This document shows, piece by piece, positions 1 to 12,985 of a DNA stretch of 64,000 bases. The stretch's first letter is position 1. The number at the start of each line of letters is the position of its first letter. Origin of the DNA: Tetrahymena thermophila SB210. Taxonomy: Eukaryota; Ciliophora; Oligohymenophorea; Hymenostomatida; Tetrahymenidae. The position numbers and the translations under genes are program-made. The notes below the pieces were generated by a model. It had not been told where the DNA came from. It ran no database searches and saw nothing but the letters and a program-made list of their open reading frames with translations. The stretch is taken from contig NW_002476554.1 of NCBI RefSeq assembly GCF_000189635.1, positions 711,493 to 775,492 on the forward strand, read 5' to 3'.

Positions 1-2
1 AA

Positions 3-1160
3 ATGTTTTTAGGTAACAGAAGATTCCTCTTTCATAATTATTCTAATATGAATAAAATTGTGGAGGAAACTCCTGATTCAGGTTGCTTGTGGTTAGGAGA
101 TTATACGGCTGCGATGGACAAGCGAGCACTGAAAGAGAAAGGAATTAAAACTGTTTTGACAACAGCAAGTGGATTAGGCGTATCATATCTGCCATCAGAT
201 GGAATCACTCATAAGCAATACAATTTACTAGATATAGAAACTTAGAATATTTCAAACTGCTTCGATTCAACATTTAGGGAAATAGAGGAGGGATTAAAAA
301 GAGGAGGTGTTTTGGTGCACTGTGCAGCAGGAATCAGTAGAAGCGCAACCTGTGTGATTGCGTATTTAATGAGGAAGAATAATACATCATTAAGAGAAAC
401 AATGAATTATGTAAGATCTAAAAGAAAAGTCATTTGCCCTAACTTTGGATTTGAAAGGCAGTTGAGATAATTTGAATAGCATCTAGGAATTTCTAATCCA
501 GCAATCAAAATAACTTCAAATAATTAAAATGTTCTGTAAAGCTAAAATTCAAATAGGTCTGCAAGTTTAAATAAAATAGCTTTTTAAAACCTTTCAAATA
601 ATTTAAACACTCTAATGAATCCTAAATTATCGTCTGAGCAGGAAGACCCCTTAAATTAACAACCTCCACCAGCTCTTTTGATAAATCACAATTAAAAAGT
701 TAGTTTGCAATCTTAATCTCAAAAAAACGCTCTTAAAAGAAATTAAAGATTGCAACCCATGACCAATAAAAATATGGCTTAAATATTAGCTTAGAAGCTT
801 GCTTAAAATAATGAAAATCTTCAAGTTTTAGGTATACACAAGCTAATTAATAATAATAATTAACCAGTATTCAATAAGCAAGAAAAGGAAAGTAATAATA
901 ACAGCAATTAAAACAGTGCCAATAAACAATAAGCATTAAAAGAAGCAGCATAATTAAGTCTTATTCAACAGTAATATCCATATAATTAAATGAACAACGG
1001 TCCTAATATAGTAACCTATAACGCTAAAAGTAACCTTAGAACATCTTCAAGAGGACCAATACCAATCTTCAACAATGTACAAACAACATCTAATAAAACT
1101 AGCAATATGATTACTTAGAATTAATTTCGCAAAAGGCCTGTAAAAAATTTGTATTAATGA
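3..1160 (+). CDS. Dual-specificity protein phosphatase (ciliate code)
   Basis: Reads open from ATG 3 to TGA 1158-1160 (385 aa) with TAA/TAG as Gln; the first of these is the TAG at 243. The first half is a DSP/cysteine phosphatase domain: an early GCLWLGDYTAAMD segment, then the signature HCAAGISRSAT with catalytic Cys107 and Arg113, followed by a conserved AYLMRKN helix. This family removes phosphate from Tyr and Ser/Thr, often on MAP kinases. The C-terminal 220 residues are Q/N/S-rich, low complexity, with no domain I recognise. An alternative start is Met16 (position 48), and because ATG lies three bases from the window edge an upstream exon cannot be excluded. No intron is needed. Substrate unknown. 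Confidence 0.88.
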
Positions 1161-1905
1161 ATGAATATTTTCTAAAATTCATAAACTAAAAATCCATAAA
1201 AATTCTTTTATATATTAAAAATGATATAGATTTTGTTAAGTAAATCTATCAATATACTAAATAATAGTTTACATATAGCTCTATTTATAGTTTGTTAAGC
1301 ATAATACTTTTATAATTTCTTCATATATAGTTGTTTCTCTTTTTTCTATATTTCAATATAAATAAGTAATTTTTTAAAAATTATTAATCTAAATTTTTAA
1401 AATAAAAAATATTTTTTAAATTTTTATTATGCTATTTTATTAAATTTACAATAAACATATTTTTAGTAATATTTAATTTGATATTATTAATTAATTTATA
1501 ATAATCTTGTATTATTAGTTTTAAGAATGTTATTTATTGCATTATTTCAAATTTGAATTTGATTTTTATTTGTAAGATGAAATAAATTATATTTTTAATG
1601 AATTAATTAATTAGTTAAGATATTTATTTTTTATTTTGTGATTGTTTAATTTTAAGTTTCTTTACTATTTGTTTTAGTATTTTTAATCAATTTATTTGTT
1701 TTAATGTTTTATTCTATAATAATTTCTTTTTTTGTTATTGTTTTTTTGTTTTTAAATCTTTTTATTATTTTATTTTATATTTATTTTTCTTTTTTAAGAG
1801 CAAGAGCAACTGACTGAATGATTGACTGATTGTTAGTTAGACTGACTGTTTTAGATAGCTATTTCCTAATGTTTTAAAAAATACTTTTTATATATGACGG
1901 CTAAG
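1161..1905. other. AT-rich spacer, no gene seen
   Basis: Downstream flank of the phosphatase gene. Runs of A and T with many TGA codons in all frames. Short TGAC/TGAT-type repeats (actgactgaatgattgac) lie near 1810-1850. No protein-coding signal. Confidence 0.6.
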
Positions 1906-1909
1906 AGAG

Positions 1910-2145
1910 AGTTCTATAATAGTGGCCTCTGAAATTAATGAGAGAGTTAATCTGGTATATATCCGTGGAGAAAGCACAATAATCGAGAAAATAATTATAA
2001 TTGCGTATTGTGGATTTATTATTTATCTCGATTATTTTTAAAAGGTGCTTTGTAAGCGTCGAATCCAGGCATTTAAAAACTTTGATGCTTCCTGAAAAAC
2101 TCGATCTTCTCTCATTAATTTATACAGAGGTTTTGGCTATTAAGA
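1910..2145 (+). ncRNA. Candidate structured non-coding RNA, class unknown
   Basis: A GC-richer island inside very AT-rich spacer folds into a long outer stem closing two hairpins. Outer stem: 1926-1946 pairs with 2108-2130 (cctctg with cagagg, then attaatgagaga with tctctcattaat); aatag at 1918-1922 can extend it with ctatt near 2138-2142. Hairpin A: aaagcac 1971-1977 with gtgcttt 2045-2051, then aataatcgaga 1978-1988 with tctcgattatt 2026-2036. Hairpin B: caggcat 2066-2072 with atgc 2085-2088 and cctg 2091-2094. A TATA-like tttatata at about 1887-1894 lies some 25-30 bases upstream and T-runs follow near 2190-2220, as expected of a polymerase III unit. No frame is open for long. I compared it by eye with RNase P/MRP, SRP, U-snRNA and telomerase RNA signatures and found no convincing match. 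Strand follows the TATA/T-run order and is inferred. Confidence 0.55.
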
Positions 2146-3226
2146 AATGATTTTAAATATTTGTTTTAGTTTGTAGGATTTGTTGTTTACTTTTTTTATT
2201 TATTTTACTTTTTTTTTTTTAATAATTATAAATTTTTGATTTTTTCTTTATTATTCCTTTAATTAATTGAAAGATTCTAAATTTGAAATTTGAAAACTTA
2301 AGAAAAGAAAAGCACAAGATACAAAGTCGAACTTAAATTAGTACCAATAGATGAATCAGTTGAATTATGAAATAAAGGAAATTATGATATTATATAAAAT
2401 TTAATCAAAATACTTGAATATATTTTTGAGAAAAATTAATAATCATAATACTTATTTATATGAATTTAATTGTAAGGTAAATAAAACTAGGAGTTTTTTA
2501 TTATATTTTTAAATATTTGCATTATTTATCAACCACTAATATTCCATATTTAACCATTTAAAAGATCAATTTCAAAAGCAAAATAGATAAAAATTGGTAA
2601 AGAATTTTTTTTGATAAGTTTTATCTAAATATTTTTTGGATTTCTACAATACTAAATTAAGTTAAGAGAAATTTTTGAGGGAAAGCATTTTTTATAAAAG
2701 AGTAAAATAAAGTATTATTAACAAGCTTTCTATAAGATCAAGACTAAGAGAATGAAAATTTAGATTGTTTACCAAATATATGTTTTACAATATTAAAGTC
2801 AATAAAATTAAATTAAAGTTAAATAACAATAGTTATTCATAACAAATTTTTATTAAAATATTTATATATATTTTTTAATTGATTATTTTATAAGAGTTAT
2901 ACCTAATTTATATATTTAGAATTAGCTTTAATGTAGTTATTTGTATATAGGAAAGATCTTACATTTTTTTTTAGAAAAGTATTGTTTAATAAAGTAAATT
3001 TTTTTATAAGGAAGTACTTAATTTATTTATACATTAAAACTAAAAGAGGAATAATATTATTAATTAATTAATTAGTTAATTACATTTTGTTATTTAAGAT
3101 GTGAGAGTAAGATATAAAGAATTATTGCATTTTAATTATTTTGAGTTTTTGTTAATTGAATTAGGGTTTAATTAATTTATTTATTTATTTATTATCTATC
3201 AATTTGATTAATTTAAGAGATTAGAA
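2146..3226. other. AT-rich spacer between RNA candidate and membrane-protein gene
   Basis: Poly-T and A/T-only stretches; nothing that resembles an exon on either strand. Holds the 3' flank of the minus-strand gene that ends at 3227. Confidence 0.6.
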
Positions 3227-6085
3227 TCAGACATTATTCTTTTATTCATTTAATTTAAATATTTTAAAGCAGAGTAAGAAATTTTAGGCAGCTTTATTCA
3301 TTTTATGAAAATAAATACACAAGACAATTGATATTATTATTTGTAAGTTTCTTAAGATGGTAGAGAAGATATAGCAAATGTCTGTAGTTTGCCTTTCGTC
3401 GTCATATTGTAGATATGATATCAAGGCTATTTAGGAAAAACAAATGAAGAAATAAATATATCTAACTTCACTTTTTCTCTAGAAACATCTGAAATAGTTA
3501 AAAATAATTGAAAAGATAATTTGAAAGAGGAATGTGAAGACTAAGGAGATTTCGAATTGTAAGGGAATTTCCTGGTTAGAAAGATACATCAGAAAAATTA
3601 TTATGCAGGAAATCATGTAAAGAATGATTAAATTCAGGAAAAGTCTATGAAAGACATAATAAAAGGATTTAAATATTTTGTAAAAGCAAGAGCTCTCAAT
3701 TTTCTTTTCAGCAAACTCTAGCATTTAATTTTTTTCCAAGTTTTTTATTTCTTGAACTACAACACTTTTGATGAACGAGTCGCTATTAAATTGAAATTGA
3801 ACTTTAAAATCGATTTCCGAATTATAGAGCGGTTGTTGTGCTTCATTAATTAGGAATTTTATAAAGTCATCATATTTCATGTATTCTTAAAGAATTTATG
3901 GGATCTCTTTATGTGAATTGGCTATATCGATTTAATTTATTTGATTCAGTGCTTTTTAGCATTTCTCTTTCATTTCTTAAAAGCTACATTTTTATTTATG
4001 TTTGTTTGGATTTTTTTTGTTTTTCTCATTTATAACAGCGTCGTTATCAAATAAATATTTATTATTGCTATTGTTGCTGCTGTTCTTTTCAAGATCGTGT
4101 TTCGTTTCTCCCTATGATGGATAGCAGCAGAAGGAATTTGTGTATTCTTTATTTTTAGACTCAATATCTTTGGCATTAGTTGCTCTATTTGATCTCAATG
4201 CTTAGTTAGTTTGAATGTTCTCCTAAATTTTTAGGATGATGTTTGTTTACATATCTCCTCTAGGTTAGATTTAAAGCTGCTTTTAGTTGATACTATCCAT
4301 GTTTTGTTTATTGAACTAGCTTTTTTCAAAGTTACTGCAATGAGGAGGATGAGGAAGATTATGATGATGATGCTCTTCTTAGTTATTATTTGTTTCAAGG
4401 TTTACATATGAGCGGGCTGACTTAATATCGAACTCATTAAAAGCTTTCATTAACTTGCTCTAGTTAAGCATATTGCTATTTGTATGCGTTTAATTGCTGC
4501 TTTCTTGAGGATTCAAATTAGTATTAAATAGTTTTTTCTAGTTTTATTGTTAAGGGTAAAAACCTTAAGATTAAGATAGTTTTTTATTAGAATCAAGAGG
4601 GCTTTAATTAGAATTGGTCTAATTTTTTAATTAATTGCTAAATACTCTATCATTCATCAGATTACTAAAGCTTACATTCAAATTATCATTATTTTCTACT
4701 TCTTATTAATCTTATTTTATACCTTTTTCTTTTTGCTAAGGTGAAGCTTCATCAATTTATAAATCCTTCATTGAATTATTTTTTTGTTTTTTCTTTTATT
4801 CTGGTCTTTATTATTCAGAAAAACTATTGTTTCTAGTATTCAATCCAATATTTTTGTTCTTAAAATAGTTGATTGGCAATTTGTTATTTGGAAGAGGCGA
4901 TTCTTAGTGTGGATATTAGTTAAATTAATAATTGCAACGACTTGAGTCAGAATTTAGGTAGTATTATTACTAATCATAATTAATATTCTAATTTTATATA
5001 ATATCTGAAGAATTTTTATCCTAATCATTGTTCACTTATGTTTTTTCATACCTGTCTGATTGAATTAAATTCATTGAAGATTTATTGATATCCAAGTTAT
5101 TGTGCGAAGTCTAATTCATTTATTTCATTTCATGATCAAGCTCTGATTCGTAGTTAGTTTAGTTTTAGAAGCTGAGGTTCCTAGATGGTAAATTGATCTA
5201 TTAATTGCTTTAACAATTATTGTTAGTGCTTAAATTATTTTATTGATTGCTCAAGTGTTGTAGATTAGCTGTGTAAAAATTCATAATAAAGTGATCTTAG
5301 CTAGTCTTGCTCACTGAAGAGATTGAAGGGGCGCGCTAATGACCTTGTTAAGATAAAGGATAAGTATTTTAAGCTGTAGTGAGAGTGGTAAAAGTTTAAT
5401 TGCTTCTAATATGCTTGGCATTTGTAGGTCTCCTCTCAATTTCCTATAGCGTATCGACTTATTAAAGAGATTACTAGCTCTAATTATTTGAGTAGATGCA
5501 ATTCTTACAGTTGTTATGATTTTACTATTAGCAATCAATATCTGGAAAAGCTTGCTATGAACCATAATGAGAATTAATTTATGAAGGAACATTAGAATTA
5601 TTACTGCTTTAGTATTAGTTGCTTTTTGGAGTATTCAAATGCTAGAAATTCAAATGAGTTTCATTAAGCTGATCAGTTTTTAAACGATTTTTTTAAATAC
5701 TATTTTCATTTAATGTGTTAGTGTGATTCTAATTTTAAGAAAAGCTGGGATGTCTTTGTCCATCAAGTATATTCATGAATCTTGTTTTTTCAGTAGTAAT
5801 TTCATCGTTGTGTTCTTATGATTCTTTTTTCTTAAAATTTCCAAGATTTCTTTCTCCCTCAAATTCATCAATATCTTGATACGGTTTGTGAACTTCACTA
5901 CCTTTCTTATTATTACTATTCTTGCGGATTTATGTAATCGTGTTAACTTATTTAAATTATAAAACAACTTTAGCATTCCCTTCATCGTAATTCTAGTCTT
6001 AAAATTTTGCATTTGCCTTTACCGCTGAACTGAACTGCTGACCATCCTTCAGTTTATAATTATAAGGCGAGGATGTGAGTTGCAT
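3227..6085 (-). CDS. Q/N/S-rich protein with C-terminal four-helix membrane domain
   Basis: One uninterrupted exon of 953 codons on the minus strand, ATG at 6085, TGA at 3229-3227, with many in-frame TAA/TAG = Gln. The start is supported by an in-frame TGA two codons upstream. Residues 1 to about 780 are hydrophilic and low complexity (Q, N, S, K), with a His run and a Cys pair (FCCYP) around two thirds along. Residues about 812-835, 845-865, 875-893 and 908-928 are hydrophobic (for example FLNLIILYMISCIIIFLMYL), giving four predicted transmembrane helices, with short basic loops and a 25-residue tail. No catalytic motif seen; function unknown. The architecture suggests a membrane protein with a long, probably disordered N-terminal domain in the cytoplasm. 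Confidence 0.85.
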
Positions 6086-7123
6086 AAATCAACAAATAAC
6101 AATTCTATCTATTATTTTAAATAATTACGTATTTATTATATGTATGTATGAATGAATGTATTAGAGTGTATTCAGTTCTTCTTTCTCTATACTTTACGAT
6201 ATTACAATAATCTTATTAATTGTTGCTAATATATTGTATTAAAAATTTTTGATTTACTTTCTTTAATCAGCTTAGTTAATTGACTGATATATTATTCAAT
6301 AATTTTATATGCCAACCCTCTTTAATTTATAATGACTTTGATTGATTGATTGACTGATTGCTTATTAATTAATTTATTTATCTGCTTTCTTTTCTTTCTT
6401 TCTTTTTTCTTTCTTTTTGTTTATATTTTTTGCAGTCTTACATGCTTTATTGAGTGTTCTTTCTTAGTTTTTTATAATATCAGTCTGTCTTCAACCATTT
6501 ACAAAATAAAAAACATACAAGCTTAATTGGCATTCTTATTTTTTTTCTTCTTTTTTTTTGTTTTTATTCCAAAACTTTTAGGCATTTATTTTTCACTGTT
6601 TGTTTTAAATGGTTTGTACTATTTTTTGAATTAATTTCTATGTATTTTTCATTTTTGATATCAGTTTATATATATGTATTTGCATTGGTATCAATACTAT
6701 TTTATATCTCATACGCCAAATCTTTGAAATTTTTAAACTAGTAAATTTATTTTGATTGTTTTAAATCTACCCATTTATCTCTGCGAATACTATCTTAGTT
6801 AGATAAAATTACTTTGATTCTTTATTGATCTCCTTTTATCATATTTGATTCTGCACATTTTAATACTAAAATAAAATTTCATTCAAAATTTTAAATAAAT
6901 TCAGTAAAGAGATTTAACAATGTATTAGAAAATCTATAAAATAAATGAGCAAAAATATAATAAGTAAAATCAATTAATCAATTTCTTTTTATCTTAAATA
7001 AATTTATGGCAAAACCCCAGTAACTAAGAGTCAGTACCTTTTAAACAAAAACCAAAATCTTGTATAAAAAACTTTTTTTTTGCTGTATCTTGAAAGCTAT
7101 ATTTTGACAAGAAAAATATCATT

Positions 7124-7171
<48 letters not shown>

Positions 7172-10100
7172 TACTAATAAAAATAATTCATAAAAATTAA
7201 CACTTTCTTGAAGAGTTAATTGAAAATAAAATTAAATTATGAATGCATGAAATCAAATGTTTTTTATTTATTTCAATTATATTTTAAATTTGTTCTTATA
7301 TTTGATACATAGAATATAATAGCAGAAAAAAATAAGTTCGCTAATTATGTAGCAAAATACTGTAATAAAAATATAAATTATGTAAATTTATTCTATATAA
7401 TTATCTATTTGTCCGAAATAATCCTAAACAAATCAAAAAAATATATGAATTATTTTATAAATAGAGCAAAATTTCATTGATATTTTTCAAAAATTTCTAA
7501 ATTAAAAATATTTTTTTTTGTTTTGCTCATTTACATTGCTTTACTTTATTTAATATTCATTAACAAATAGCAAAATTTTCAGGAAAAAAAGAAAAGAATT
7601 TATGGGGTTATTTTTAGTTTCAAAAACAGAATTTCTCAGATGCAGTGCATATTAAGCAACATTCAAATTTCGTATAAATATTACTAAACCAGCTTATTTA
7701 ATCTGTATTATTTTTTGTTTTATTGATTTTATTTTTTTTATTATCGCATTATTTTAGAAGCTAAAATATTATCAAAAACGAGAATATAATCTTTCAGAGG
7801 ATATTTTAAATGTATAAAACGTTTTAAAAAGTGATAATTAGTGAATTTAAAATGTAGAAAGAGATTTATTTTCAATTTAATATTCATGCTTTATCTTAAT
7901 TCTGTAAATATTCAAGTAATTAGTTTTTCATTCATTGATGAATAAAATTAGAATTTAAAAACGAATTTAATAAATTTTGGGCAATTAAAAAATTAATTAG
8001 GATTCTGAATTAATTAAAGATTTTCTTAAAATAAATAATATATTGATAGATGTGTAGAATATCCATATTTGATTTTTTAATAACAAAAAAAGGGGAAGCA
8101 ATAGCAAAAGCAGAAAGATAAATTTGCTTTAAAATATTGTGGGAAAAATTAAGATTAAAAAAAATAATACTTTAGTGAATCTTATAACTATTTTGATAGA
8201 CTATTAAACTTACATCAATTATTAAGTAAAAAAAGAGCATATAATATTCTACTTTGAAATAAAATGTAAGTTTTAAGAGAAAATTGACCATTTTTCTTCT
8301 ATTTTATAGTAAAATAATATCTATTCAAATAAAAAAACTACTTTAAACTATTTGTGAGAAAAATCAAAAAAATGTTTTGAAGATAGAAATTGATTATTCC
8401 ATTTTAATAGATTGAAAAGGTAAAAAATCTAATAAATAAATAATATATTTAAAAAACTTTTTATGAATTTTATAATTGAAAAAAATAATTTTTCAAGCTT
8501 GATTAGTTTTTTTAGTCATTTATTTTTTTTATGTTGTCTTAAATTTTATTATTCCAGACAGTATTTATTAGACATAATTTACTAAATATAGATAGGATTT
8601 TTAATAATTTTTTGCTTACGATGATATTTTTTCTTTAGCTTTATTTTTATGATTTAAATTCTATTCATACATAATAAGATTGTCTAAGTTTATTTTCATA
8701 ATTATAAAGTAGTATTTTAATCTCATTTTTTATTCTAAGCCTAAAAAAATAATAATAAATGAAAATATTATATCTAATTTTTTACTGTAACCTTCAAAAA
8801 TATTATATTAAATAAATATAAATTAATAATAGGAACTAAAAACTAAATTTAGAGTTTTTTTTGTTAGTTGTAAAATTTAAATAAATGATAAAACCTAATT
8901 TTTATAAATCAAATAATATTACTTTAATTGTTGGTTTTTAAATCTATTTGATATTTTAGAGCAAAAAAGTTATTTCACTTAATTTTTATCAATCAAAGCA
9001 AATATATTTTTAAAATAAAAAAACAAATTTTATACAGATTTAACTTAACACATTTACTTCTGTAAATAAGTTAATGAATTTTATCAAATAAATAAATTAA
9101 AATTTAAAGATATTAACGAAATTCAATAATAAGTTTATTAGCTTTGCTATTAAATGCTATTTATATTCTTCCATAAACTATGTTTTTCATTTTTCCAAAT
9201 TCTTGCTTTATTTTTTCATATTACAATCGTTATTAAAATGTTTATTTATTTTTGCTAACTTTAAATATTAGATATTTCTTCAACCCGTTTTTAAACTGAT
9301 TAAAGTAATATCACATAATAAATGAGATTTCACAAAGTTCTTATTAAGAAATTAGAAAATCTATATTACATAATATACCATTAGAATATTAATTATTACA
9401 AATTTTAGCATAGATGAACTTTATATTCAACACATATATATTAATTTCAATAATAATTAATCTATTTTTATAATTAATATATATTAATTTTTATCTTCTT
9501 ATATGTCTAATTATCCGTCTCGAGCTTTCAGCTCTCTGATTTATATTATCTGATCTCTGGCTATCAATCTGAATTCAATAAATTAAATTAATCTTCTTAT
9601 AGTCTCTTTCTACTCCTAATTTTGTTTCTCTAAGTCTTGATCTAATGCGCTACCTTAAATAATTAAATTAAATATTTTATTTAGGTTCTCCTTTTTAACA
9701 TATATAATTAAATGTGGTGATCATTATTTTATATTTAATAACTCTTTAATTGTAATTGAAGTCAATTTATGTTATTATTTATTTTTCTAAAATACAATAT
9801 CTTCCTTATATTCTTATTAATTTAAACGGTTTTTCAGTAAAAATAAAAAAATATTTGAATAAGCCTATTTTAAAAAATCAATTTTAGATTAGAATTAAAA
9901 AATGCTTTTAAAATAGACTAAAATAAGGATAATAAATTTAAAAATAAAAAAGAAAAATTTATTTTTACTATCATAGCTTAATTTATGATTTAGATATATT
10001 ATTGTATTTATATTTCAAAATAGCTTCTGAACAATTTTGGTCAAATTTTCAGTCTATAAAATAAGAGTTTTGATGTAATTTATTTAAAAATTAGGTTTAT

Positions 10101-11040
10101 ATAAAACATATGAATTCCTTTCTATTTATTTTTGAGTAAGATTAATATTAGATGTTTTTCTTTAATTACAAGCAAATTACATGTTATTTTAATATTAGTA
10201 TGAATTGTTTTGCATTTTTATTTAATTAATTAAAGCTAAATTATATTTTTATAAAAAAATATAAATCCGAGTACTTATAACAAAATTATAAATATTGTTA
10301 ATTTTATAAGAAAAAAACTAGATTAAAACTAATGAATTTTTATTTGATAAATTTTATAAATAAAGAGAGTCTAAAATAAGTATTATAATTTTTATACTAT
10401 TTATGTAAATGATTTTAACTCATTCGTAATTTAATTTCAACTAAAATATCACTAAATATCTGTAAAAAGTATTCTTCTTATCTATTCCTATTTTTGAATT
10501 TAAATAAAATAATAGATAGCTAAAATATATTTGTAAAAAAGCTAAAAAATTTAAAAAATGTAAGCTTTTAAATAGCGATTTTCTTAAAAAAGTAAATTTA
10601 GTTATTAAATTAAAAATAGAAATCTAGAAATTAATTAAGTTTAAAGTATTTTCAATATACCATATTTACTCTAGAATAAAGAGGGTGGAAACATTTTATT
10701 TTTTATTTTTTTCCTAATCCATAATATTTCAAAAATGTCAAATAATCCTTAAACTATTGGCCTCCTTATTCTATATTATCTACATTAGGTATTTATTTAT
10801 TTATTTGTTTTGGATTTAACCAAAATAAATTTTCAGTTCATTAAACTTAATTATAAAATGCAAAAAATATAAAATATAATTATTGATGTTACTTTAAAAT
10901 GAATGAGACAAATATCATTTATTTTTATTTAAGTAAACTATACAAAAATATAAATAATAACTTTCTATTAAACTCAAAGAAATTTATTTCTTTTAGGAGT
11001 AAATAATAATTAAAAAATATAAACTTTCATAAATTATAAA
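6086..11040. other. Five-kilobase gene desert
   Basis: No exon-like stretch on either strand: TGA is frequent in all frames and composition is close to pure A/T. A slightly GC-richer island at about 9500-9660 (ccgtctcgagctttcagctc and following) is not open in any frame and has no clear tRNA shape. A GATA microsatellite lies at 7123-7171. Otherwise only homopolymer and ATTT-type low complexity. Confidence 0.6.
7123..7171 (+). repeat. GATA/ATAG tetranucleotide microsatellite
   Basis: About twelve uninterrupted copies of the 4-base unit gata, flanked by ordinary AT-rich DNA. Confidence 0.95.
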
Positions 11041-12564
11041 ATGTCTTTCTAAATTAAAATGAATATTTTAAAGTGCTTATAGGTACTTATTTTACTAAAC
11101 TTGATCTCTGCTAAAAGTGGCTAGGATGTAGCGTGTTCTAGTAATAATTGCTCTTCTTGCCCTACACCTTACACTAATACAAATTGGATTAATCATGGCA
11201 GTAGTTGCTATATTGATAATTGCCCTGATAGCAATGTTGGTTTATAAAATACTTCTGATCTTTTTTGCAAATCTTGCTTTTCTACAAATTATCCCTTTGC
11301 AAATACCGATCTTACATCTTGTGTTGCCTCTAAGTAGAGCTGTGGAAGTGATAGACCTCCAAATTCTTGGACAGATTCTGATTGCTTAGCTTGTAATGGC
11401 ACAAATAAAATATATGCTAGCAGTGATAAGTCAACTTGTGTTAATTCTTCAATGCCTTGTGATAGTAATCTATTATGGAATAATTTAGATTGCATGAAAT
11501 GTACTAATTATTAAAAACCTTATGCCAACGTTGATGGTACTGCTTGCATTAAAGTTAAGCCTAAATGCGATGAAATAGCTGATAATTCTTGGACTGATTA
11601 AGATTGTCTTGCTTGTTAAGGTATTTCTTCTTAATATGCTAGTATTAATAAGTCTTATTGTGTTTCTACTAAGTTTACTTGTGGAAGCGATAGACCATCT
11701 AATTCTTGGACTGACTTTGAATGTTAATAATGCTATGGTACTTCTAAAGTATTTGCCAACACTGGAAATTCTTCTTGTGTTAATTCAAATTTAACTTGTG
11801 GTAGTAGTAGACCGTCTAAATAGTGGACTAATTAAGACTGCCTTGCTTGTAATGGCCCTTCTAAATAATACGCAAATGCTGATAGATCTGCTTGTGTTCC
11901 TTCTATTCCTAACTGCGGAAGTGGAAGACCTTCAAATACTTGGACAGACTCTGATTGCCTTGCTTGCAAAGGTATTTCTAAATAATATGCGAATATAGAC
12001 TAATCAGACTGTGTTTCCTCTGCTTTTACTTGTGGTAATTAAAGAACTGCTAATACATGGACTGATTCTGATTGCCTTGCTTGCTATGGGACTTCAAAGT
12101 AATATAGTAATATTGCCCAGTCTAAATGTATTTCCTCTAATCTTACTTGTAGTTATTCAAGACCAGCTAATTCTTGGACAGATTCAGATTGTCTTGCCTG
12201 CTATGGTGCTTCTAAATAATATGCTAATCCCAATAAGTCATTATGTATTGCTACTCTTCCTATTTGTGGAAGTTAGAGGCCTGAAAATTCTTGGACAGAC
12301 TCTGATTGTCTAGCTTGTTATGGTACTTCTAAATAATATGCTACTATCAATTAATCTGATTGTGTTGCTTCTAGTCTTACATGTGGAAGTGGTAGGCCTG
12401 ATAAATCATGGAATGACTCAGATTGTCTAGCTTGTTACGGTAAATCTTAATCTTAAGCTAAATCTGATAAATCTGGATGCTTATTACTTTAAGATTCTTC
12501 TATCTCATCATCTTATATTCTTTTTTAAAGTTTAGTAATAGCTTTTATATTTTTGCTAATTTGA
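11041..12564 (+). CDS. Cys-rich repeat surface protein, immobilization-antigen type
   Basis: Continuous frame of 507 aa, ATG 11041 to TGA 12562-12564, with TAA/TAG as Gln. Met7 (11059) is an alternative start; either gives a signal peptide (ILKCLQVLILLNLISA). The body is about ten tandem units of roughly 38-40 residues built on C-G-S-x-RP-x-NSWTDSDCLAC, then a KQYAN segment and a further Cys, giving regular CxxC pairs. The last 17 residues are hydrophobic with no following charge (a GPI-addition signal; SSYILFQSLVIAFIFLLI). Signal peptide, CxxC repeat units and GPI tail define the i-antigen/Ser proteins of Tetrahymena and Ichthyophthirius, which coat the cell and cilia. The later units are more alike than the first two, so the repeats probably expanded recently. 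Serotype group not assignable by eye. Confidence 0.88.
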
Positions 12565-12985
12565 TGATTAAACTTTTAGAAATATCAATGCAAAATATAA
12601 TAAAATAAGATTTAAAATAATTCTCATTTCCTGATAAAAACTAAAATCAGAATAAATTAAATAAACTCATTTAAATTAAATTAAATAAACAAATATTTAA
12701 AAGCTTTTTTAAATATTGTATAGGCTTTCTATATTAATTAATATTATATATAATAGTAAATGTAGTAATTTCCTTTAAACTTTACATGATCATAAAAAAC
12801 TATTTTTAAATTCAATAAGTGAAATTAAAAAAAATAAATATTTTTAAAAAATTTTATACAAGTTAATGATATTTATGTACATTATATTTTGTTTCTTAAA
12901 AAAATTTTTTTTAATTAGCATTTCCGATTAATAATTATTAGTTCTACTTAAATTATAGCTTGTACAAAAATAAATGAATTCCTCT

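Noticed and set aside
1926-2130. RNase P/MRP, SRP RNA or U5 (a ccgtggag match at 1963) as identity of the RNA candidate
   Set aside because: The matches are only a few bases long, and core features such as the SRP GNAR tetraloop region, the U5 loop or correctly spaced P4 strands were not found.
5311-6012. Minus-strand frames with ordinary stop codons
   Set aside because: They are out-of-frame readings within the 952-residue gene, which is open through the whole region under the ciliate code.
9630-9660. Possible tRNA fragment on the minus strand (ggtagcgcattagatc)
   Set aside because: No T-arm, acceptor stem or anticodon stem could be paired around it.
11289-11495. Open frame on the minus strand, and further plus-strand frames at 11609-12313
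   Set aside because: They are shadows of the Cys-rich surface protein, whose frame carries signal peptide, repeats and tail and ends at TGA.
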